DNA of 64,000 nt from Entoloma clypeatum (lineage: Eukaryota; Basidiomycota; Agaricomycetes; Agaricales; Entolomataceae), in NCBI GenBank assembly GCA_963565915.1, contig OY751494.1:496001-560000 (forward strand), read 5' to 3'. Shown one piece after another: positions 56,120 to 64,000 of the stretch. Numbering within the stretch: position 1 is the stretch's first letter; each line of letters begins with the position of its first letter. The notes beneath the pieces are model-generated. The model ran no database searches and was not told the DNA's origin. It worked only from the letters and a program-made list of their open reading frames with translations. The translations under genes were made by a program, and so were the position numbers.

Positions 56120-58406
56120 ATGGCAGCCAACTTTCCAGCTCACAGTGACAATTACAACGCCTACAGCCTACAGCTACCAGACACTGACGCAGATGCCTCT
56201 CACACACGGCACTCCTCTGACTCTCTTTTCAATTTCACTGGACTTGGCACACCGCCGGATTCGCAGTTGTTTTCTCAAGCTCCAGATTCGCAGCCATTCT
56301 CCCGAGCTTCAGATTCACACAATTTGCGGTCACAAGTTCCAGCTTCGCAGTCCGCTCCCCCACTCCATCCACTCTTGGCCCAGGAGACTCCATCTCGCGC
56401 CCTCAAAGCATTTCCCCAAATTCCCCATTGCCAATCGAGACACAACATTATCCTCTCATCGTTCAAGATGCCATTTGTCCACAGCAATACCCCACAACCA
56501 TACTCTGGTCTCGAGCAGACTGCGAAGTTAGTGGTAGCAATCGTCGGCCTACCATGCAGGATTGTGTTCGGGATGCCGATGGAAGGCAGATCAGTCCTTC
56601 AGTATACCAGGCCATTCGAACTACAGCGCGGAATATCTATCGCGCGTCCCTCAAGCCCCTGGCTCTAGCTTCTCCCGGAGGCAAGACCTCAAAGAGCATG
56701 ATGTGGTTCAAGGAGCATCACAACACTGACTGGTTTCAGGCTGTTGCCAGACTCGAGTTCGAGCAGCCCCTCCTTAGCCTCTGCAGCGTTCATTGGAAGT
56801 CGGAGCAGGTTCTTTCGAATGTAATCAATGCTGATCTAGAGCATCAGAAGAAAAAGAAGGTCACGAAAACTCGTACCAAACGACAAGCCGCCGACACTGG
56901 TTCTGAATCAACCAAACCTCGTAAACGACACCGTCGCAATCCATCCATCTCCTCAGGCTCTGGCAGCAACTCCGATGATGATAACATCAAACTAACTACC
57001 TCCCCTCCGAATTGCAACTTGAACACCGCCACCAACCTGAATTGCAACACTGGCGCCAATCCGAGTTACAATGACACCTGCCCTTCAAATGCTGCTGGCG
57101 ATCCGATTCACAACAATGCCTCCCTGGTCTCCCCTCAAAACACTGCCAGCAATCTGATTCGCAATGATGCCTCTCCAGTCTCCCCTTCGAACGCTGCTGC
57201 CAATCCGACTTGCAACAATGCCTTGCCTCCAAATGCCGCTGCTGATCCGATTTACACCAACAACTCCCCTCCAGATTGCAATGCTGCCCAAGGCCCGAAG
57301 GATAGCGCCAGCAGCGCTAGCCATGAAGCAAATACGGCGCCAAACAAATCAGTTGAATTTCTCCATCATATGAGAATTTCATCGAACTGTAAGCTATCAT
57401 GTCTTGTTTCTTTGCTTACTGACAGAGGTTCTCTGCAGATCCTCAGCTGCGGCGCATGTTATTGGAAGACTACAAGCATGAACCCATCAAACACGCGCGA
57501 GAGCTCCTTGACGCGATGGAAGCTAACCCTAACTTCCAGCCATCCTCACCCTCTTCGGAAATGGTTGCCTTTGTGGAACGAATCGAGGTTGCAGATCCCA
57601 GTACACCAGATATCGACGAAGACCACACCAATGCGCAGTGGGGACATCAACAATTTGTTGGTGGAAATTTGAGGTTGAGCACTGTCGTTCGTGAATGGGC
57701 TTGCATCGGCGACACTGCAATGGCTCGTCGACTCGTTGCCGCCGCTCTCAAAACATGCCAACAGGCACGTTCGTTGTGTCGTGCACGAAAAATTGCGACG
57801 ACAAGCTACCTCAGTGATGCATACCTCCGCGAAACCGTCGAGAAGTTATGGAATGTCTGGCAGGCTGCTGGAGGGGTCGTTATTTCTGCTTGTTTTTCTC
57901 TTTGGGCCATACTAATTCATTTACATAGCCATCTGTTGTCACGACAGGGAAGGGGAAGGGAAACTTAACAACACAAGCCAGACCTAACACCGAACAAGAG
58001 TCATCACCAACTGGCGAACAGTCCACTGTACTTCAAGTCCCTCGCATTCACATCATAATGCCATCCTCTCCTGCCACATCCGAAGCAATGGCATTGCCAT
58101 CCAACGGTGGTCCGACTCAATCCAATGCCGAGATCAAGGATCTTTTGCAGGTTGTGTCCGTTCACCGCTCCAACCACTCCGAAGCTGACATATATCACAT
58201 AGACCAAGATGACAGTTCCACAGCTCAAGGAGTGGCTGAAGGAAACTGGAAACAAAACGACGGGAAGAAAAGACCGTAAGTCGAACCATTCCGTTTTTCA
58301 TTGATTTTCATTCATTATATGTATAGAGCTTGTTTCAACAATCGTCGAAAAAATCTGTCCATCTCTCGGCGACGTCAATGCCAGGATTGCGAAAGGCACT
58401 AAATGA
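56120..58406 (+). CDS. SAP-domain protein divergent from transposase
   Basis: Start ATG 56120 (MAANFPAHSDN). The next part is Ser/Pro-rich with DSQLFSQAPDSQPFSRASDS repeats. Near 56400-56450 the reading moves to another frame (PLPIETQHYPLIVQ, NRRPTMQDCVRDADG, SVYQAIRTTARNIY), by an unseen intron or a frameshift. A basic stretch (TKPRKRHRRN) and Asn-rich degenerate repeats follow. After an intron near 57390-57430 comes a helical region (FSADPQLRRMLLEDY, VVREWACIGDTAMARRLV). The last three exons are about 57931-58150, 58203-58275 and 58327-58406; the final two encode a SAP motif (MTVPQLKEWLKETGNKTTGR), a DNA-binding fold. Nuclear DNA binding is likely. It could be an accessory protein of the transposon, comparable in role to TnpA of plant CACTA elements; that role is inference. 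Confidence 0.6.
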
Positions 58407-58861
58407 TGTTGGTGTCGCCGTTGCTGTGTTGTTCAGTCGTTCGCGTTGGATCTGTTTACTCTCGCCCTACATATGTTTTGTCTTTTGCGTATTCGTGTAT
58501 AGCTGTATCCGTATCCAAACATGAATGAATGTGGGTATCAATTGCAACCTAATGCTGTACCTCGCGAGTGGACATTCCAATGCAAAAGACACGTTAAATG
58601 CAGGTAAAATGCATGTCTTTTGCACCTCGGCAATTTACATGCATTTTACCTGACTCACCTGTGTTTTACCTGTTTAACCTGTGTTTTACCTGACATTAAC
58701 GTGCAATTGACATGATCCCTCAGTCCGAATCACAATGCACGTAGCTCGCAGGTGATTCTCGCGTAAATTTTCGAAAAAGCGCAGAATCCGCACGAATCCG
58801 CACGCCCTGACATTCGCACGACATTCGTCTGCATATTACCCACACGGCCTTTTTACTGAGC
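58407..58861. repeat. TTTTACCTG repeats and short hairpin
   Basis: 58555-58720 holds four or five copies of TTTTACCTG/CAGGTAAAA, and GCAAAAGACA...TGTCTTTTGC forms a 10-bp inverted repeat. Clusters like this occur as subterminal repeats of CACTA-type elements; here they follow the SAP gene. Confidence 0.45.
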
Positions 58862-59951
58862 ATCAGCGGTTAGCACTCACCACCGGTTAGCACTCCATTA
58901 GTAAAATGAATGCCGATATTTAAACTCAGATGATCGCACTAGTAATTACTAAGGGAGTGCTAACCGGTGGTGAGTGCTAACTAGCGCTGGGTGAGAAACA
59001 CAGATGTTAAAAACATCGGTGTTTTTCACATGTTTTTAACATGTTTTTAACGTTTTTAACATTGAGGACCTCCAAGCACCGTGTGAGAAATGTGAAGCGC
59101 AGTTTCATGCCATTAAAATTCACACCAGGGATGCTTTCCACTGAACAGAAAACAGTCCTTCTTCAGGCTCACCGCAACTTTATCAAGACGAGCTCTGCCG
59201 AGCTCATCACACTCATCAAACTCGTGGAGGTGACGATTCCCGATGATAGCAGCCCAGAAAGGAAGGTGTGGATCTCGCACATGGGTCGCTTGTGCGACGT
59301 TTGGCAGCGCCGTACTGATGAAAAAGAGAATATCCCATGGCCTGACGTACGTCTGATCTGATAGAGTTAATTGATATCTCTGCTTCTTATCCCAATTCAA
59401 TCCCTGCATTAATTTAGCCACCCGTGACACATGATGAAACCGAAACCTTGCCGGGACGTTCCAGTTTGGCAGAGAAGTTAACGGGAGAGGGCCTGCGTCA
59501 TGCTCTGAGGTTGGAGAGAAAGGCCCAGTTGAGTCGGATCGAGTCGATGCTGCAAATCTTGATGATCCAAAGATTGTCAGGTGTAATACCCGATGGAAGA
59601 TAGCTGACTACGTGAAGTTGGATAGTCCTTCCCTCGCGGCTCTCATGAAGTACCTTGGGGGTGACAAAGAGGTCTCAATCGTGGGCGGCCGAGGCAATTC
59701 CAATGCTCTCCGTGAGTCGGATGGGCTGGCGGGTACTCCAGAAGAGTGGAACGTAGCGGATTACTGCTGAAAAGGGCAGATTATTTAGTTCTACAGCCGA
59801 AAACGCACTGTCTTTACCGAAAACTTTGCAAATGTGTTTTTCACAGTTATTAACGTGTGAAAAACACCTCACATGGAGGCCTCTCACAACCTCATGTTTT
59901 CAACATCTGGAAAAACCATTCTCACCCAGCGCTAGTGCTAACCGCTGATGG
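58862..59951. mobile_element. foldback MITE, split by hAT-like element
   Basis: CAGCGGTTAGCACTCACC continuing through ACCGGTTAGCACTCC (from 58863) is matched by its exact complement from about 58953 across the hAT insertion to 59950. Without the insert this is a hairpin of about 140 bp with arms over 35 bp and a spacer of about 40 bp. No coding capacity. Confidence 0.7.
58982..59934. mobile_element. hAT-like non-autonomous element
   Basis: Terminal inverted repeats TAGCGCTGGGTGAGAA at both ends and an exact 8-bp target duplication GTGCTAAC (58974-58981 and 59935-59942) are hAT hallmarks. At 953 bp it is too short for a transposase. The largest frame (59041-59361) resembles nothing I know. 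The inner ends contain GATGTT-AAAACAT-type palindromes. Confidence 0.78.
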
Positions 59952-60396
59952 ACGATAGTATAGCGCCAATCACTTCTTACAAAATAGGGAATTGGGTGGC
60001 GTTTGATTGCCGATATCTCCTTGCAGTCAAGGGCCAAGTCAAGGCGCACTGGGAGTCGATCTTCGATTGTCCCGTGTCTCGTGAGCGTTTGAAACAAGTC
60101 ACGGAAGGAATGAAATCTGAACATTTCATTGGGGTAACCCCCCCACAATATATCACCTACCCAGCCCATCTCCAGGAAAAGTCCATGAAGCCGCGTTTTC
60201 CGAGAGGTCCTGACTTGAGATGCAAGGAGATGCATGCACAACTCGCAAGGCCGATAAACAAGTTGCCGCAGTCCGAAAATTCAACTCAAAACTCCTTCGA
60301 TTTCCCCTTGTTAATTTCGTCCATGCAGGGTCGAGATAACAAATAAAACGGTTACTGCCCCGGGCCCGCAATGAGCGACATGCTACGTTGCTATCC
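59952..60396. other. intergenic, nothing recognised
   Basis: Downstream of the costars gene. Open frames on both strands show no similarity I can name. Confidence 0.4.
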
Positions 60397-60847
60397 TCAT
60401 TCTTTCAGCAATACAACAGGAACGTCTTTATCTCTCGGCATCATCAAGAGTTCCGCATCGAAGGTGACCTGAAGTATGAAAAAAAATGCAAGCCCATGAG
60501 CGCAGGTGAAATATGGGGGGATCTCATCGATGGTATCGATCAAGCACCTTCTTCTGACGCTTGGCAGCTCTCAGAGTGCCATTCAATGCTTCCACTACGA
60601 AAGAGTTCATTCCTGTAATGGGTGTGTGTGGGGGGTCGAAATAACGACGCACGTGTGTTTGCAGTCTTGTCAAAGAGAATACCGTAGAGTACACTGGTCG
60701 TGCCATCTGCGTTCAGAGTTCCGAACTCTTTGATAGCGCCTAGAGTTGTCCAATACAGCATGGTTTTGGCGCTTGTTCAGTGGAATTTCATTCTAAGAGA
60801 AACATTGACCTACCCTTCAAAATGTCAATCTCATGAGAAGTATCCAT
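60397..60847 (-). CDS. costars-domain protein
   Basis: Four small exons (60847-60814, 60739-60653, 60612-60548 and 60468-60397) with GT-AG borders and matching phases give 85 residues: MDTSHEIDILKGAIKEFG, NADGTTSVLYGILFDKTAN, VVEALNGTLRAAKRQKKVTF and AELLMMPRDKDVPVVLLKE. This covers the whole costars family (about 80 residues; motifs ADG..SV.FG.LF, EAL.GTL.AAK, E.LL), related to the actin-binding end of ABRA/STARS proteins and linked to actin dynamics. No exon exceeds 90 nt, so simple frame searches miss it. It lies tail-to-head upstream of no other gene on this strand until the phosphatase at 61117. Confidence 0.88.
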
Positions 60848-61116
60848 CTCCTAAGTATTGTGGCGATATCGGAGAGTTTGCCAAGGTTCTTGCCAGGATG
60901 AAGTTGATGATCTTGCCAGTTTGGATACGCGATCAAATGATCAGCTTCAGCCATGTAGATCACGTTCCATACCCGAGGAATCTGACAGCGATGTCCACAA
61001 TCCTTGTAGTGTAGTTTATGTGGGATAGAAACGATTATAAAAAGTCCTGTGCGCTTGGGCGCACTCTACGCATACTTGGAGGGTCCATTCCACAACAATC
61101 AAACGTCAACACTTGG

Positions 61117-64000
61117 TCATATCAATGCCTGCTTGATATAAAACTGTTTCGCAGCAACCAACAAGCGTTCTTGCTCGTCGATCCACGCCGCCTGCACCCC
61201 CGCCTTCACTCTTTGCCTCAGATCATGTTTGACGTTCTTGACTGTCACCGTGAAGGCAGCCGAAATAGGCCTATGGTCCGACACGTTGACCTCATACCGT
61301 CGGTAATGCAACTGATGAACCCGGTTGGCAACGCGTGCCTTCCATAGGACACGGTCACACCATGCTGGTGACCGGCGCTTCTCCGAGGAATCATATTCGT
61401 CAGACCGTCTATCATATTTGTAGGTCGGTGAAAAGGTGAGGTGTCCCTCTGAGAAGCCCCGAAGCCGGCAGGCATGATTGAACTTGATCTCGCGAAGAAG
61501 CTGGTCATGAGCGAGGAGACTGCTGATATCATGGCTACGGACGGCGGAAATGATGGCGTCTCGCCTATGGTCAATGCGATAGTTCATGTCTCCGGACACC
61601 TTGGCAAACGCATGACGTGAGTGGGGGCTTCGGAATCCCAAAGAGAATAACCACATACAAAGACAAGCTCGTGATCCAAAACCATCGTTCCGTCGCCTCC
61701 TCCAACATATGCAAACGGGTACTCCGTCTCGGGAAACACGGTCTTGTCCTCTAACATCCCCCCTATATCTGCATTCCTTCGGCGAACGGCATTTTGTCCC
61801 GCAGCCAGATGACAATTAACGAGGCATATCGACGAATCTTCAATCACAAAACGTGAAACGATGCCTCCCTGGACGAATCATGATGAGCCACTGAATGCCA
61901 AAGCAGCGTTGAACAATCTCACACCTTGTTTCCATATCTCCCTCCCATACCACGCTTGATCGTTGTGATGGTCGCATCTTTGAGTGAGACCCGTTCCGTG
62001 TGCTTGACGAAAACGCAGGTGAAGAGCCCAACAAGACTCTCGGAGTGAATCACCGAATACGGTACGTCCGGGGGCATTGCCTGCCGCACAGCCATTCCCA
62101 AGCGGTCATACCACCTCTTATAGGCACCCGTGACCTTGTCAGAAAGCCCGCCATCCTCCTTCTTCTTCGACCCCAGGAGAACGCTCTTGGCAGCCATCTT
62201 GCGACTCTCCAGATCGATGACTTCCTGGAAGCCAAAGGAGATGATATCTGGCGAATCCACGCTATGCAGGACGTCGTTCAAGAAGTTGATATTGGCAGGT
62301 TCGCCACTTAAAGAATCCGGGCGGGCCGCGTCGCAGTTCCATGAAACTAGCAATATAGTCAAGTTTCTTGTGTTGCTGTAAGTTTGCTCCCTCTTCGATA
62401 GTTCTTCCTCTGCACAAAAGGAAGGGACGCCATTTTGAGAAACGTAAATTCCCTCAATAGCTGAACGGAAGAAACTTACCCACCCACTCCACACCCATTA
62501 ACCCGTCCCAAAGCCGTAGCTGTTCGTCTCGCCCGATACTGGTCACACACAACCTCCCGACCTTGTCGATACCAAAATGATCCACTGCCATCTTCAATAC
62601 CGGGAGACCAGGATGCGCAACCCAACAATTCGTCACCAACCATGGCTTCTGGGTCACATCATACGCTGAAATCATCCCATTCCTCCCTCCAGCCCACAGA
62701 CGATCATTCACCCCCTCCAAGCACAACACATCCGACGTCGACACTTTCACCACCTCCAAACACCTTGGATACCCATCCTCCGCCTCCAGCACCCATATCG
62801 TCACGAATCCTTCCTCATGTCCGACATACACCACCCCAGGCTGCGACGGGAGAATCGTCGCCGACGTGACCGGTCCCACATGCTCCATCGGCATCACATT
62901 CTTCATCCCGTTTCCAGACCCAAACACATCATACACCCTCACCAACGGCGCCCTCACCCCAGGCACAGCAATGACCTGCTGGTCGCTCCTCGCCGCCGTC
63001 CACAGCTTCCCCCCAACAACCTTCACGAAATCCTGCCTGTCCGCAACGCGCACCACCCGTGCCTGCGTGAACACCATCGACACATCCTGCATGGATGCCG
63101 GCTCATCCGGCGCAAACACGAGCCCCTTCCCCGAATCGTCCAGCGTAAAGATGCTCCGCCCAAACCGGAAGATGTGCGTCACGGGGTGCAGGTGGGCCGA
63201 GTGCCGCAGCCCGCTGATCGTCCCCGTCCGCGTGTCGAGCTCAAACAGGTGCCCCTCCTTCGTCCCGACCCACAGAACATGCCCCCGGTCGACCTTAGAC
63301 TTACACGGACGGAATTCCATGCAGTTAACTTTGATCTCTTTGAGGCCGGTTACGCTGGCTGGGTGGACGGTCAGCACGGGGACTTCGGATACCGCCAGGT
63401 TGTAGATCTTGATGGTGTTGTTGTGAGCGACGGCGGCGGTGGTACCTGCTATGGCGGCGCTGCCTGAAAACGCGTGCACGTGGATCTTGGGCTCAGGGTA
63501 GCCTTCGCGGAAGGAGAGCACGGGAGGTCGACGGGAAGAGCGGCTGCTGTCAGGCAGTGAATCTGCCAGCTGGGTTCTCGGGTCCTCTTCATCGACTTCC
63601 TCCTCATCGGAAGAAGGTGAATTAGGACGTCGTTGGGGTGGAAGTTTGTCACCGATGGCAATGATACGCGTTGGAGGAGGAGGTAACCTTGCTGATCCCA
63701 AAAGCTTGCGCTCCGTGGTCGGAGAGGATATAGGAGGCTCAACTGGTCCGACGTGCGCAGGGAAGGGGATTGTCAGGTGGGGAGGAAGGCTAGATAGTGA
63801 TGGGCTAGCAGTGTCCTCAGGTGAGGTGATAGTTGATCGGCGGACAGGCAAAGGTGGCGGGACTAATGTTGGAGGAGAGGTGCCGGAGGACATTGAAAAC
63901 GGCCCTCCGAACGTGGAGGACGATGGTAGATATGTTTGAGTGGGTGCTTCGAATATTGATAAAGCGGGAGAAGGTAGAGATGGTCTGTGACGAGGTGGGG
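61117..64000 (-). CDS. WD40 plus inositol polyphosphate 5-phosphatase (5' end outside window)
   Basis: Exons 64000-62480 (still open at the window edge; first ATG in the window at 63893), 62409-61925, 61868-61659 and 61599-61117; from 63893 the model gives 863 residues, in phase. The first exon has a Pro/Ser-rich disordered start and then WD40-type blades (GTTAAVAHNNTIKIYNL, HVLWVGTKEGHLFELD, VVYVGHEEGFVTIW, DRLWAGGRNGMISAYD, EQLRLWDGL). The rest is a complete IPPc catalytic domain: VSWNCDAARP, GFQEVIDLESRK, GGRYGNK, NCHLAAGQNAVRRRN, VSGDMNYRID, PAWCDRVLWK and SDHRPISA, with the metal and phosphate ligands present. It removes the 5-phosphate of phosphoinositides or inositol phosphates at membranes. 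The N-terminus may extend beyond the window. Confidence 0.92.

Noticed and set aside
59041..59361. 106-codon frame in the hAT-like element
   Set aside because: No similarity to hAT transposases and the element is too short. It may be a captured fragment but nothing supports a gene.
59948..60346. 132-codon plus-strand frame next to the hAT element
   Set aside because: Overlaps an antisense frame of similar length. No motif, and no splice context.

Overview
The window is nuclear DNA of a filamentous fungus, most probably an Agaricomycete (mushroom-forming basidiomycete). The evidence is short GT-AG introns of about 40-70 nt, a Plavaka-type CACTA-like transposase, DUF5648 and DUF6697 proteins, a STAND (NLR-like) receptor whose N-terminal helical bundle is of the fungal MLKL type, and a tRNA-Phe with a 17-nt intron. 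No operons, CRISPR arrays or bacterial features were seen.

Layout. 1-2660: a TIR element with TA flanks (323-2075) that holds a broken RCC1-like fragment, then empty sequence. 2661-3898 (minus): a four-exon gene, STAND-A, with an MLKL-like helical bundle followed by three DUF5648 repeats and an in-frame stop at codon 4. 3967-26827: a Russian-doll retroelement cluster. A Tad1-type LINE (minus, 15-bp target duplication, poly(A) tail) was hit in the last codons of ORF2 by copia element C2 (minus, TSD CGAAT). C2 was in turn hit by gypsy element G1 (minus, TSD CAAGG, identical LTRs, intact ORFs) and by copia element C1 (plus, now lacking its 3' end). The LINE lies 67 bp upstream of tRNA-Phe (26910-26999). 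27142-29273 (minus): a ten-exon MFS transporter. 29401-32515 (minus): STAND-B, a five-exon gene with the same helical bundle as STAND-A but followed by NB-ARC and TPR-like repeats. Without the LINE cluster, STAND-A, tRNA-Phe, the MFS gene and STAND-B would lie within about 7 kb.

33.5-52.3 kb is repeat-rich: ~20-bp minisatellites built on GCCCAACGGC, a second TA-flanked TIR element (34124-42211) interrupted by chromodomain gypsy element G2 (TSD TCCTC), unclassified repeats, a decayed DUF6697 gene, and a 5'-truncated G2 relative (G3). G2 and G3 share a 123-codon third ORF between pol and the 3' LTR. It shows an excess of synonymous changes, so it has been under protein-level selection.

52.35-58.4 kb is a DNA-transposon module: a Plavaka/CACTA-like transposase (minus) and a divergent SAP-domain gene (plus), start to start 122 bp apart. 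58.86-59.95 kb is a foldback MITE split by a hAT-like element with an 8-bp TSD. 60397-60847 (minus) is a small four-exon costars-domain gene. 61117 to the window end (minus) is a WD40 plus inositol-polyphosphate 5-phosphatase gene, cut at its 5' end by the window edge.

Host functions visible are therefore immunity-like STAND proteins, a transporter, an actin-linked small protein and phosphoinositide metabolism. Most of the rest is transposable-element sequence, and several of these elements carry C-to-T decay at CpG sites.
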